DNA of 64,000 bases from Altererythrobacter sp. H2 (lineage in GTDB: Bacteria; Pseudomonadota; Alphaproteobacteria; Sphingomonadales; Sphingomonadaceae), in the NCBI RefSeq assembly GCF_035319885.1, contig NZ_CP141285.1:1798001-1862000 (forward strand). The letters are read 5' to 3'. The position numbers and the translations under genes are program-made. Positions 8,101 through 16,494 of this stretch are shown here, piece after piece (positions within the stretch are counted from its first letter, which is position 1; each line of letters opens with the position of its first letter). A model generated the notes under the pieces. The model did no database searches and was not told the origin of the DNA. It saw only the letters and a program-made list of their open reading frames with translations.

Positions 8101-10530
8101 CACCGAACTCAGGGCGTTTACGGTGGCCAAAGGCAGACCGGCGGCATCGCAGTTGAAGAGCATGATGCTAAGATTTGACCGCTCATGCGGCTGAAGCTCT
8201 AAATATCGCTCCAACAGGCCGCGGATCTGGCGCGATGCCTCCGCAGGATCGACATCGGTCGTCGCTTCGGACGGATCACGGACTGGGCGCTCCAGCAGGC
8301 TGTAGTCATTCACCGTGCCCGTCTCGGTCAGTAGAACGGCTTCGCTTCCGTCATAGCCGACGGCGATTTCCGGATAGAGCGGATGGGCAAGCTCGTCGCG
8401 TAGGTCGGAAAAGAAGAGGCGTGAGTCGCCGAAGTTCACGTCGACGTCGGAGAGGAGATAGTCCGCAAGCCCTGCGACCGAGCGCATCTTGATCGCGCCG
8501 GCCGCGAGGCGAAGAGGGTGCCATGGAGCAACGATCGCCGAGGGAGCACTTCCCGTAACCGGGATCACGCCGAGGCTGAGCACGGGCTCCCAGAGATCGC
8601 GGCGATTGAGGTCGCCTGGTGCATGTATCGAAAGAGCTCGGAGAAGCGCTCCATAGGCCTCCGCCTGAGAAAGCAGGCTAGGCGACGCATAGCCCGACGA
8701 TTGGAGCGCGCCGAGCGCTTCGACATATTCCGCCTGGAAAGTCGACCAAGCCGCCTCAATCGCCGAAAGCCCCGCAGGATCGATGCGGCCGCCCTGCCCC
8801 GCGACCTTGAGCGCCTTCGGGAAGGTCTTGGCGACATCTTCACCCGCGGTGGTCCTCGGCACCAGCGTACCCGCATCTTGCCCGAACGCGGGCTGCAGCG
8901 TCCCGACATCGGCGAGCGACACCGACTGGAGCGCGCCCTTCCGGCTGACGGGCAAGCGAGCGACGCTGCTGCGGGTCAGCGGTCGCTTTAACAGTCGACC
9001 AAGGTCCTTCGGTAGTTCGAGACCGATGGCGTTGGGCTGCGCGATCCAGATGAGCTGGACGGTCGCTCGCTCCAAACCCGACTCGAGTACAACGTCGAAC
9101 TTGATCTGCAGAGCGGCGCGGGACGTCGATTCATTGCGCCGATATTTTTTCCGCTTCTTGGCCTTGTCCAGGACCTCTTCGTATTCGAAAAGATGTGGCG
9201 TATCCCAACTGATAGCCGATCCCGTCAGCGATCGCAGACCCCGATAACGAAGACCAAAGGCGAGCCCGACGTCGGCGTTGATATCGAGCCATTGCGACCG
9301 GTTTCGGCGCGCCGAGCGGATCGTCAGGGAGCGCTTGCCACCGGCAAGGTTGACCTGCCCGAATAGGCGTTCCAGCGCCCGCAGCAGTCCTTCGAGAAAG
9401 TCGTGGCACTCGATGGGGCGCCCGAAGATGAAACGCTCCCATTTGACGCGGAGCGCCTTATCCTGGCCGATGTCATCGCGGTGGGCCTCGAAGAACTCCC
9501 GGTCATCGTCTCGCGTTTCTTTGAGCGACCGCGCCTTTAGCGCCTCGAGATAATCCACATCCGCCGGGCTGAGCCGGTCGGGGAATGTGAACTCGAAATA
9601 GGTGAGCGTTTCCTGCGGCAGTGTCGTTTTCTTGAGCTTGATGCCCGAGAAAAGCTGCAAGACGCTCTGGCCCTCCCATTCGAACAGCGACAGCGCGTCG
9701 GCTGCGTCGTTCCAGCCCGGTGTGGCCGTGATGAACGCTTCGATCGCGGGATGGACCTCGACTGGAATATCTTCCTGTACCACCTCGAATTGCGAGCGCA
9801 GTTCATCTCCTTCGATGATCTGCCGGTTCGGCCGCTGCTTGGCGAGCAACGGTTTCCGGTCGGAGACAAGCTTCTCGAATTGGCGCTTCCAGCGGCGGGA
9901 CTGCTCCAGTTCCTTGTCCCTAATGCTTAGGAAGTAGCCGCTGTCGCGCGGGAGATGGAGGGCGGGAAGAGCCCAACCGAGCGCATCTGGCACGGTCGTA
10001 GACTCCGTTGCGATACGCTCGCGAGTTAGAGCGACATAATTCGAGATTTGATGAAGGGTCCAATCATCGGCTGTGTTCAGTCCCTTGAGCGCCGCCTTCC
10101 ATGCCCCAATCTGACTGTCGGGAAGCCCCAAGCCTGATGCTGCCGCCTCGACCCAAGGATCAGCGTCCTCGGTAAGCTGCTTTGCACCGATAAGCGTCAC
10201 ATCGCCGAGCGAGGCGCCCTGATCGTCGTCTGTATTCGCCAGCAGCAATGCGGGGCGATTGCACTCAGCGTGTCGGACCGCGACCGTTCGCTCGTCGGTG
10301 ACGACGTGGTCCGGCAGGCCAAAATCGCCGATCAGGTTCCGCGGCAGCGCGATCTTGATGAGCGCTTCAGTCGCGGAGTCCTCCAGTAGCGCACTTGTAA
10401 TCGCGGCGACCTGCTCGCCGGTCAGGCGGTCGAGCAGATACCGCGCTACCCCGTCAGCTTCGGAGAGCGAAGAGAGGCGCTGGCGGATCGAAGCGGCGCC
10501 GGCTGCGCCAATCAGGTCTGATGGGGTCAC
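5167..10530 (-). CDS. sspH: SspH/DptH-like giant protein with C-terminal FtsK/HerA-type ATPase
   Basis: 1787 residues, GTG start overlapping the upstream stop (GTGA). The first about 1330 residues carry no motif I recognise. An acidic and proline-rich linker (around 1335-1400, including DDDEDDDEE) leads to an FtsK/SpoIIIE-type translocase. Walker A GATGSGKS is near residue 1562, IYLIDPKMG follows, Walker B LVHDEF is near 1665, then an AAQRPD motif. Size and architecture match DptH, the DNA translocase of the phosphorothioate-dependent restriction complex DptFGH, and its counterpart in SspABCD-SspFGH systems. In those systems FGH attack DNA that lacks the sulfur mark. The gene order F-G-H supports the name; without a family search the split between DptH and SspH is not certain. 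Confidence 0.65.
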   Translation of the reverse strand: MTPSDLIGAAGAASIRQRLSSLSEADGVARYLLDRLTGEQVAAITSALLEDSATEALIKIALPRNLIGDFGLPDHVVTDERTVAVRHAECNRPALLLANTDDDQGASLGDVTLIGAKQLTEDADPWVEAAASGLGLPDSQIGAWKAALKGLNTADDWTLHQISNYVALTRERIATESTTVPDALGWALPALHLPRDSGYFLSIRDKELEQSRRWKRQFEKLVSDRKPLLAKQRPNRQIIEGDELRSQFEVVQEDIPVEVHPAIEAFITATPGWNDAADALSLFEWEGQSVLQLFSGIKLKKTTLPQETLTYFEFTFPDRLSPADVDYLEALKARSLKETRDDDREFFEAHRDDIGQDKALRVKWERFIFGRPIECHDFLEGLLRALERLFGQVNLAGGKRSLTIRSARRNRSQWLDINADVGLAFGLRYRGLRSLTGSAISWDTPHLFEYEEVLDKAKKRKKYRRNESTSRAALQIKFDVVLESGLERATVQLIWIAQPNAIGLELPKDLGRLLKRPLTRSSVARLPVSRKGALQSVSLADVGTLQPAFGQDAGTLVPRTTAGEDVAKTFPKALKVAGQGGRIDPAGLSAIEAAWSTFQAEYVEALGALQSSGYASPSLLSQAEAYGALLRALSIHAPGDLNRRDLWEPVLSLGVIPVTGSAPSAIVAPWHPLRLAAGAIKMRSVAGLADYLLSDVDVNFGDSRLFFSDLRDELAHPLYPEIAVGYDGSEAVLLTETGTVNDYSLLERPVRDPSEATTDVDPAEASRQIRGLLERYLELQPHERSNLSIMLFNCDAAGLPLATVNALSSVQDQEEVHCNVLVRHRDRSRLSHVYGELLDRSEGDPDAVVVSETSRNFMSKLRIGVMLDSGAIRPSNAAREIDIAFLHDVVSRQAREQWFPVPATATNPSLLEHVPARWSYRRVTTEDELKATVYLTCPRQPDAGWAYVDAVANVIRRQSHASEEHYLPARQISFQDSGLKAMFDEVHELAEWVATYDDLLDKRQLAAQGINVIRYRRQRTHGRNMVVSSTSELRILNVLVRRRLTELSLGLDDERLSKLAKRLIDDANTISGDIVLRAAKRGVSAGELIGLVLSRALVAEELGGHAAVAWFLLDDYAQWLGQREEGIADILALCLVVGEGGAPHLRAIVTEAKYVDQSGSAEASRKSRQQLRQTVARIDDALFGDPGRLDRDLWLSRIADLLLDGTAALGQTSLLEQVRDGIRRGDVPIDLRGYSHIFISGPATDGSSIGEQDVVPDVNGGLQETFTREGLRQLLKAYEAGQPLKPLRASLGGTDSWDHPEYRDPAPRVDWTKEVATEPKAAVSAKPIQHDYDDDEDDDEEVAAAPVAQSPEPSVIVEPPAPIQSISEPTPVVVFTPQAPDQTIVPPASPTPAAGSTTIDDLIAAHAQKAHEDSAEEQTWLDTTAQKLRSALMGYNLQAKVLGTRLTPNAALIRFMGSDRLRVEDIEAKQSALLTTHGLRLISVSPLPGEIVVGVARPQRQVVSLWDVWGRREVNRNAAGVNTSFVLGLKELDGDILYLNLGGAFAGGQPHEPHTLVAGATGSGKSVLIQALLLDIAATNSSALAHIYLIDPKMGVDYAAIEQLPHLQGGVIVDQTRAVEVMEALVSEMERRYELFRTNGARDIRAYNTKVTAADRLPYVFLVHDEFAEWMLTEDYKAAVTANVSRLGVKARAAGMHLIFAAQRPDANVMPMQLRDNLGNRLILKVASVGTSEIALGVKGAEQLLGLGHLAARLSGEPSIIYAQAPFLSDDDIDAVVEAIITSEGNA

Positions 10531-12068
10531 GCGGCTTGGGCTCGTTCGAAGGGGTTTTCAACATAGGCGCAGGAATCAGAGAGGCGCTTTAGCAGGCCGA
10601 GGCTTGCAAGCCGTTCTTCCAGTCGCCGGGCATTATCGGAGAAGTCTTCTTGGTCGGCGTCGCCGCTCGCGATGAACGAACGAGCTTGGGCGTCACCAAT
10701 CACGATGCCATAGCGATCATGCAGAAGCGCAAGGAAATCGCGAAACTCGAGGCGCTTTCCGACGCAGCATACCACAAGCGTTTTCAGCAGCCTGTCGGTC
10801 GGTGCGTAGCGAACGCGGCGGCTGGATCGCCGGGACGAGAGCCCGATGGCCCGCGCCCATGTCATATGGATCTTGCCGATATGCTGCTTGTGTCGGCTTA
10901 TGGCGCGATCGGCGAGCTGGTCGATCAACGCAGCTGGATCAGGCGCGATGTCCTCATCATCGGTATCCGGCCATCCATAGGCATTCTTGAGAATGTCTGC
11001 GGCGTTGAGAATGGGGTCATCCGACTCGACGGCCGACGTCCATTTTTCGGTTTCGGTGACCTGCCTGACAAAGCGTTCTACCGCCTGCTGGGGCAGACCA
11101 TTGTTTCGCTGATAGGAGTCAGCAGAAAGGTCGCGAACCACCGATTTACGGGGCGAAACAATCTCGCAGACGAGCTGGACTGGATCACCATTAAGAACCT
11201 CACGCGCGCGCTCGAGTTGATAGAGCGTGAGGTTGAGGCCGGTCATGGCGACCAAATGAGGGATGGCATCATATGCCGGGATTGGCGAGCTGAGGATTGC
11301 AAGCCAGTCCTCCGCAAGGCGATCGAAAACCAAATGGGATGAACAGGGTAGGTAAGCCCCCGCACGCTCTGCCTTCGAGAACTGGGGCTCGTTCTGGAGC
11401 GCCCGGGCCATGCTGTCATAGGGAGCGGGGTTTTCGAGGAAGCGCGACACCAGAAGACCACGAAGCTCATCCGCGACACTGCTTCGACAGAGCATCAGGT
11501 AGAGAAGCTCGCCGGTGCGGGCGAAAAACCGGCGGTCGTTCGACACGCCCCCACGGGGGTTGACGTTGGCATCCTCGTACAGAGCGTTCGGGCCGAACGG
11601 GAAGACGAACTTCGAAGACCAGCGCTTATTGCTAGAGCCTTCGATGGCCGACCCCTGAAGGAAGCCGATCACTGCTGCGAAATCCTGGAAACTCTCGAAC
11701 CTGTCGCGCAGATAGGAGAAGTCCGTGTTGTCCAAACCGCCGGCAGTCTCCGCCATCTTGCCAAGCCATATCGTCCACGCGGCTTCGTCTGCGCGGTCCT
11801 CGGTGAGAACGGTCATGATGTGCGGATTGTTGAAAACCAGGTTCCGAAGCCTCAGCTGGAGCTGCGGCCTGTAGGAGAGGCTGTTGAGCGTTTCCTCGCG
11901 GAGTGGACGTCCAGCGCGGTGTTCTGCAAGCAGGACGGTCATGAATTCGAGGAACGTGAGCCAGGGGGTTTGTTCGTCATAGAGACGATGGCCCCAGATC
12001 GCCTCGTCGATCCAGAAATCAGGGCCAGTGCGATCGTCGAAGCTCGTAGGGCGGGCCAAAATTTCCAT
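10527..12068 (-). CDS. sspG: SspG/DptG-like restriction component
   Basis: 513 residues. I see no catalytic motif, signal peptide or membrane segment; the protein is mixed helical with many Trp, Arg and Asp residues. The call rests on position: it lies between an SspF/DptF-like NTPase gene (2-base gap) and the giant FtsK-type gene (overlap GTGA), and its size agrees with DptG-type middle subunits. In Dnd systems DptF, DptG and DptH act together in one restriction complex. The tight packing implies fixed stoichiometry or co-translational assembly. Sequence similarity to DptG itself cannot be judged by eye. Confidence 0.5.
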   Translation of the reverse strand: MEILARPTSFDDRTGPDFWIDEAIWGHRLYDEQTPWLTFLEFMTVLLAEHRAGRPLREETLNSLSYRPQLQLRLRNLVFNNPHIMTVLTEDRADEAAWTIWLGKMAETAGGLDNTDFSYLRDRFESFQDFAAVIGFLQGSAIEGSSNKRWSSKFVFPFGPNALYEDANVNPRGGVSNDRRFFARTGELLYLMLCRSSVADELRGLLVSRFLENPAPYDSMARALQNEPQFSKAERAGAYLPCSSHLVFDRLAEDWLAILSSPIPAYDAIPHLVAMTGLNLTLYQLERAREVLNGDPVQLVCEIVSPRKSVVRDLSADSYQRNNGLPQQAVERFVRQVTETEKWTSAVESDDPILNAADILKNAYGWPDTDDEDIAPDPAALIDQLADRAISRHKQHIGKIHMTWARAIGLSSRRSSRRVRYAPTDRLLKTLVVCCVGKRLEFRDFLALLHDRYGIVIGDAQARSFIASGDADQEDFSDNARRLEERLASLGLLKRLSDSCAYVENPFERAQAA

Positions 12069-12070
12069 GA

Positions 12071-13909
12071 TTATACCCGCACAATTACGCGGCGGGCGAC
12101 GGCGCGGCCGTCGCTGCCTAGTTCGATGAAACGGAGCATCAACTCACCATCGGTAATCTCGTCATCGCCATCGAGCTTGCGGCGATTTTCGGTCTCTCGG
12201 AGCAACCTCGCTTTGAAGGCCAAGAGATCTTCATGGCATTCGAGCGAGAAGCTGCTCGGTAGAGCCCCTTCGGCGACGCGCCCGAGAAATTCGAAGCGGG
12301 TTGGCGAGAGCGAGAGCGTGACCGGCGGGATCTCATTCCCGCGAACGAGCTTCACGGAAACACAGAAGCCACCAGCGCCATCTGGCAAGATCGAGACCTC
12401 CTCGCCGCCTTGCCGCGGGACGGAAATCAGCTCGTCGAGCAGCGGGCTGCGCTTCGATTGTGAGTAGCTTCCGGAGGTGGCGAGGACGAGCTCATCCTGA
12501 TTTTGCGCCAACATGCCGGTGAAGATGCGATTGAGTCCACGAACAACCATTGTGATGGCTTGGCGCGGGACCGCCTGCTTGGCTGCGACCTTCGTCTCAA
12601 CTTCAAGGTAAAGACCGGCATAGCGAAAGACAGTCAGGTCCCAGAGATCATACTCCGCAGCGAGCGCCTCCGGCATTGTGAAAAAGAGCCGCTGACGCTG
12701 GGATCGAAGGGCCGTCAGAAAACCCGCCCGATCGCTACCCTCGGCGCCTTCGAGATAGACCCGCTGGGCCGTCACATAGGAAGGTGTCGCGCCATAAGTG
12801 GGGTCAGACAGGACGAGCTTCGCATAGTCCTCAGCATAGGCCGGATCATCGGCACCATAGACGAGGAGATTGTCCACGCGATTGCTGGTTTCCGCACCGA
12901 TCCCGAACGCGTTTAGTTTACGGAAGAGCTCCGTCTTTTCGGCTTTGCTCGGCCGGAGGTTCTCGCCAAATATGTTGCGATAGATGCTCGCAAGGTCAGC
13001 ACGTCCGCTTTGGACGATCGAGGGCACCTCCGCACAGTTCATCAATCCATCACGCGCATCGGGATGGCCGAGGATGCTATTGGCCACGAGCGCCAGCAAC
13101 TGGCGTACCGGGAAATGGCTACCGTTACGCTCGCTGAGTTCGATAAGCGCCGTGATGCGCTTCTTGAAGGGATCGCCTGATCCTTCGCCGATCAACCGGC
13201 GGCGGTTCTCGTAGATCGGGCAAACATTATCGCCTATGTTGGCGGCGCAGGAGCCGCAGCCCTCCCACCCTTCATGCGCCGAGATCTCGTCGATGATTCG
13301 CATCACCGTGTCGGCGGCCGGCGAACGGCTGAGGTCGTCGAGGTCGACGGCGATCGCAATGTCCGGGTTGTTGCCGGTGACGAGAAGTTCTTCGACGGCA
13401 GCCGTGACGCGCTCGATCTCCTGACTGTGCGGCGCGGATTTGAGCTTCTCGAGCAACTGGCCGTGATTGGCGGCCAACAGATATGTCGTCGAAGCTTGTG
13501 GGTCGGCGACATCTCGCGCGAAAGCCGCGATGAGCGTCGCGCTCTCGTCGTCGCGAAGTTCGCTCAGGTCCTTTACGATCACCAGCGATCGGGTGCCGAT
13601 CGTCAGCGTTTGTACCTTTTCGCCGTTGTTCCAGACCGCCGGGTCTCCCCCGAGTTTGGTCCACACCTCGCGGCAGTGATACGTCTTCCCGTCGCCCGCA
13701 GTACCGGTGATGATGTGCGAGACGGGCGCATCGCTTCCGAAATTCTCAACCAGGCGCTCCACGAGTGGCGCAGGCAGCGTAATGGGGACGATCTTGCCGC
13801 GCTTAAGCGCCCGCTGGATCGACTCATCGTACATATTGTCGTTGGTCGGAATCGGCCCATAGTTTCGCAGGAAGCGAACCCAAGCCGCAGCAGACGGATG
13901 TGCCGACAA
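12071..13909 (-). CDS. sspF: SspF/DptF-like P-loop NTPase
   Basis: 612 residues. Walker A GTAGDGKT lies at residues 69-76, VAVDLDDLSR near 187-195 is a likely Walker B/sensor stretch, and a cysteine cluster (C218, C221, C230, followed by PIYENRRRL) resembles the Cys motif of DptF-type proteins. First gene of the leftward operon F-G-H-DUF262-kinase. The start is a TTG preceded by a purine-rich AAGGGGGG 7-9 bases upstream, better than the later ATG at Met26. In phosphorothioation-dependent restriction this NTPase works with G and H to act on unmarked DNA. Named by Walker/Cys pattern plus operon order. Confidence 0.6.
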   Translation of the reverse strand: MSAHPSAAAWVRFLRNYGPIPTNDNMYDESIQRALKRGKIVPITLPAPLVERLVENFGSDAPVSHIITGTAGDGKTYHCREVWTKLGGDPAVWNNGEKVQTLTIGTRSLVIVKDLSELRDDESATLIAAFARDVADPQASTTYLLAANHGQLLEKLKSAPHSQEIERVTAAVEELLVTGNNPDIAIAVDLDDLSRSPAADTVMRIIDEISAHEGWEGCGSCAANIGDNVCPIYENRRRLIGEGSGDPFKKRITALIELSERNGSHFPVRQLLALVANSILGHPDARDGLMNCAEVPSIVQSGRADLASIYRNIFGENLRPSKAEKTELFRKLNAFGIGAETSNRVDNLLVYGADDPAYAEDYAKLVLSDPTYGATPSYVTAQRVYLEGAEGSDRAGFLTALRSQRQRLFFTMPEALAAEYDLWDLTVFRYAGLYLEVETKVAAKQAVPRQAITMVVRGLNRIFTGMLAQNQDELVLATSGSYSQSKRSPLLDELISVPRQGGEEVSILPDGAGGFCVSVKLVRGNEIPPVTLSLSPTRFEFLGRVAEGALPSSFSLECHEDLLAFKARLLRETENRRKLDGDDEITDGELMLRFIELGSDGRAVARRVIVRV

Positions 13910-14005
13910 ACTTCCCCCCTTTCCCCAGCGTTTTAGCTTCTAGTGGATGGTCGGCTCCAATCAATGAAAACCGACGATCGTGGATCTAATTGGCATTCTT
14001 TAGGA

Positions 14006-14308
14006 TTAGTGACGCCAGCAGGTGGTAATTATCTCGCCATCATTCGCGACCACGACGTAGACGCTACGATAACGCTCAAAATGCCGGGCTTCCAGACCGA
14101 GATAGGTAGCAAAGCGACGCCAGCTTTTCTTGGTGAAAAAGCAGACCTCGGCACCATTGCCACCTGGCATACGCTCACCGAAGTCAAGCAGAGCCTCTAC
14201 AATTGACTGCGGAATGGATCGGTCTTTCATGCGCTGCCGCGCATGTCTGCTCAGACTCGGTCCTCGGCGACTACGGACGCCAGCCTCGTCGATATCGAAC
14301 GTGATCAT
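14006..14308 (-). CDS. DUF4258-like small protein, possible toxin
   Basis: 100 residues. The segment HARQRMKDRSIP (22-33), then a Leu-Asp-Phe-Gly element, a central Phe/Lys/Arg-rich core and a C-terminal V/I-rich beta strand match DUF4258 proteins, small RelE/BrnT-sized folds often found beside regulators. It is coupled to the upstream Xre gene by an ATGA overlap, the layout of a type II toxin-antitoxin or regulator pair, and lies 97 bases upstream of the sspF-like gene on the same strand. It might therefore be part of the same transcript and tie defence expression to an autoregulated pair. No RNase activity can be shown from sequence. Confidence 0.55.
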   Translation of the reverse strand: MITFDIDEAGVRSRRGPSLSRHARQRMKDRSIPQSIVEALLDFGERMPGGNGAEVCFFTKKSWRRFATYLGLEARHFERYRSVYVVVANDGEIITTCWRH

Positions 14309-15231
14309 AGCAGCCCCTCCATTCCGAGCGACGCGAACCAGGCCTTCGAGCGCTCTTCATTCTCCACGCGTTTCTTCGCGGCCCAAGCCACTCGTTCGGC
14401 CGGTTCTGCGGCGCGAACGTCACGGGGCATGTCACTGATGCTGAAGCGGCCGCCGACGAAGTCATCTGCGGCATCTTCGTCGCCGCCAAACCATTCGAGG
14501 GCCTGCTCGCGGCAGATTTCGTAGCGGACGCCGGAATAGGAGTACCAGCCCTCCAGCTTGTCGGTCGCCTCGACTTGTACGGCTTCGAGGCGTTCTCGAA
14601 GGTGGACGACAAAGGGATTGGCCTCGTCGTCTTCATATTCGAGGGGGCGACTGTCCGTCACGGAATCACCGTCATCGAGGCGATCACCCCGAAGATCACG
14701 GGTCGCGATGGAGCGCGCCTCCATCGTTTCGAGGTTCTCAGCGTCCCAATCGTTCACCAGGCGCTCGGTGATATGCTTGAAGCACCCGCTGAACGCTTCG
14801 ACACCTGCGCGGGCGGCCCGGAGCTGCTCGAGCCGCATAGCCCGATCCTTCAAACTTTCACAGGCCGCGAGGTGGAACAGGAATGGTGCGAACTCGATCA
14901 CTTCGGTCGGCTTCACACCGTAGCGAAGGCTAACCAGTGCAAGCGCGTTGCGGACCTCAGGGGTGACTCGCATGTTGAGCTGTGCCCTTGGGAACAACTC
15001 GTCGGAAGGCGGTTCCATGCCCTCAGCGTCAGCCGCAGTGAGTTGAGCAGGCTCGATCTTCAACGATTTGGACAGCGCCTCTATGACGCGTGCACCGTTG
15101 CGCTTGGTTTTGCCGGCTTCGATCCGAAAGATCGTGCCCTTGTCGATGCCTGATTGACCGCTGAGGTCGTCTTGGCTGAGATTTTGCTTCGTCCGGTAAT
15201 GGCGACGTCTCAAAGGATTGATGCGAGGCAT
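14305..15231 (-). CDS. Xre-family helix-turn-helix regulator with long C-terminal domain
   Basis: 308 residues from the ATG at 15231, preceded by GGAG seven bases upstream; this is better than the in-frame TTG twelve bases earlier. An HTH_3 domain covers roughly residues 8-60 (NLSQDDLSGQSGIDKGTIF then IEAGK). Next comes NMRVTPEVRNALALVSLRYG, which looks like a ribbon-helix or dimerisation segment, and an acidic C-terminal half. The length exceeds a simple antitoxin, so the C-terminal half may sense a ligand or bind the DUF4258 partner. Being first in the stretch leading into the FGH-like operon, it is a candidate controller of that system. Confidence 0.65.
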   Translation of the reverse strand: MPRINPLRRRHYRTKQNLSQDDLSGQSGIDKGTIFRIEAGKTKRNGARVIEALSKSLKIEPAQLTAADAEGMEPPSDELFPRAQLNMRVTPEVRNALALVSLRYGVKPTEVIEFAPFLFHLAACESLKDRAMRLEQLRAARAGVEAFSGCFKHITERLVNDWDAENLETMEARSIATRDLRGDRLDDGDSVTDSRPLEYEDDEANPFVVHLRERLEAVQVEATDKLEGWYSYSGVRYEICREQALEWFGGDEDAADDFVGGRFSISDMPRDVRAAEPAERVAWAAKKRVENEERSKAWFASLGMEGLL

Positions 15232-15547
15232 AAGCGTCTCCAATTCCGATGGGACGAATATGCCTATATAATGATAGCATCTCTACAGGCTTTTCAGTGC
15301 CTACAATCCCTGAATGGCGGTATTTTCCGGATCGAGCCCTCCATATTCGCCGCTAAATACGCCTACGATGATACTTGGTAAGTCCGATGCCCAATTGCTG
15401 ATCCGCCACCATGCCTACAAACAAGATTTGATCGGCGCGACCCTACCTTCAGACACCTGCGATTCGCGCAGTCGGCGTCGCGACCGCAGATAGCAGTTGC
15501 AGGGATCGGCAGCCTTCGTTCGCCCCGGGAAGGTTTCGATTGCCGGG
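15232..15547. other. Intergenic region upstream of the Xre gene
   Basis: 316 bases without a convincing gene. The 60 bases next to the Xre start are AT-rich on its coding strand and include TATCAT and TATATA, possible -10 elements, but I see no well-spaced -35. The rest, toward 15547, shows no repeat or structure that I can support. Confidence 0.4.
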
Positions 15548-15730
15548 CTAACTAGCGCTGCCTTCAGCAGAGAGGTACTGCTTCACACGATCACGGGTTT
15601 GACGTCTCGGGTTTCGTCCTGAACGGAGATCCACGACGAACCTGGGGTCGCCGACCGCCAACCTCCCGAATGTGCTGGGCGAAACGCTGCTACGTACCAA
15701 ATATGCCTCTATCTGCTCCAATAGCTCCAT
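15548..15730 (-). CDS. Small conserved alphaproteobacterial protein (60 aa), HTH-like
   Basis: 60 residues, ATG start. The pattern LLEQIEAYL, SPSTFGRLAVGDPRFV, DLRSGRNPRRQTRDRVKQYL matches a family of about 60-70 residue proteins that I recall from sphingomonads and rhizobia: an N-terminal helix, then a helix-turn-helix-like core resembling the DNA-binding domain of small Xre proteins. It is divergent from the S24 repressor gene and shares its operator-bearing intergenic region, so it is probably under the same control. Function unknown. Confidence 0.6.
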   Translation of the reverse strand: MELLEQIEAYLVRSSVSPSTFGRLAVGDPRFVVDLRSGRNPRRQTRDRVKQYLSAEGSAS

Positions 15731-15767
15731 CGCCTTCGACTCGCTTTGCGCTTGCGTTCTTGTTATG

Positions 15768-15812
15768 TTCCTACTAGGAAGGCTTCCTAGAGTCTAGGAT
15801 CGAATTTCCTAG
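15768..15812. promoter_or_regulatory. Operator palindromes of the S24 repressor
   Basis: Three copies of the half-site TTCCTA(G) crowd into 45 bases. 15768-15780 is the perfect palindrome TTCCTACTAGGAA. 15785-15799 is TCCTAG-AGT-CTAGGA, a perfect inverted repeat with a 3-base spacer. 15806-15812 is a lone TTCCTAG that touches the ATG of the S24 gene. Such spacing is expected for a dimeric S24/LexA-like repressor controlling its own gene and the divergent small gene. There is no Shine-Dalgarno sequence between the last half-site and the ATG, so the mRNA may be leaderless or nearly so. Confidence 0.75.
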
Positions 15813-16481
15813 ATGGATGCGATAGGACTGCCAGCGATGGAAGACGCACGTAGAGCTCTGGACGAGCTGATCCAGAAGCGAGGGGTTAATTACTCCTCGA
15901 TATCGCGCCTCCTGGGACGCAATGCCGCCTATATCCAGCAGTACATCCGGCGCGGCAGCCCCAGGCAGCTAGACGAACAGGATCGCGCGGTGCTCGCCCG
16001 TTTCTTTGGCGTCGATGAGAAGGTTCTCGGCGCCCCGGAACGGCGTTCAGGACCCGTTGTCGAACTGGTCCATGTGCCCGTTCTCGCGGTCGAGGCTTCC
16101 GCCGGTCACGGTGCGCTTGCGGAAATGGAAGCGAAATGCGCCCAATTCGGATTCGATGAAAAATGGCTGCGACGGCTGACAGCCAGCAAGGCAACGAACC
16201 TGTCGATCATCGCGGTTCATGGAGACTCGATGGAACCCACCTTGCATGACGGCGACGAAGTGATGGTCGATCTGGGCGACGGCCAATCGCGCCTGCGCGA
16301 CGGAATCTATGTGATGCGCATGGATGACATGCTCAACGTCAAGCGCGTGGCGATCGAACCGCAAGGCAAGCGGGTCTCGGTGCTGAGCGACAATCCCGCC
16401 TATCCCAGTTGGCGCGGTCTCGAAAAGCGCACCATCAATATCGTCGGCCGCGTTCTTTGGTTCGGCCGAGCGCTGCGCTAG
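15813..16481 (+). CDS. S24-family (LexA/CI-like) repressor with self-cleavage domain
   Basis: 222 residues. An N-terminal HTH (about 13-70, VNYSSISRLLGRNAAYIQQYIRRG) is followed by an AGHG element (97-100), a plausible autocleavage site. The peptidase S24 core has catalytic Ser139 in HGDSMEPTL and Lys177 in LNVKRV. DNA-damage or RecA-stimulated self-cleavage is the family mode of action and would release the operators just upstream. It heads a rightward run of small genes (SNase-like, DUF5818-like, DUF6961-like). This cassette seems to recur in sphingomonads, and its cellular role is not established. Confidence 0.85.
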   Translation: MDAIGLPAMEDARRALDELIQKRGVNYSSISRLLGRNAAYIQQYIRRGSPRQLDEQDRAVLARFFGVDEKVLGAPERRSGPVVELVHVPVLAVEASAGHGALAEMEAKCAQFGFDEKWLRRLTASKATNLSIIAVHGDSMEPTLHDGDEVMVDLGDGQSRLRDGIYVMRMDDMLNVKRVAIEPQGKRVSVLSDNPAYPSWRGLEKRTINIVGRVLWFGRALR

Positions 16482-16494
16482 GCTCACCATCCCG

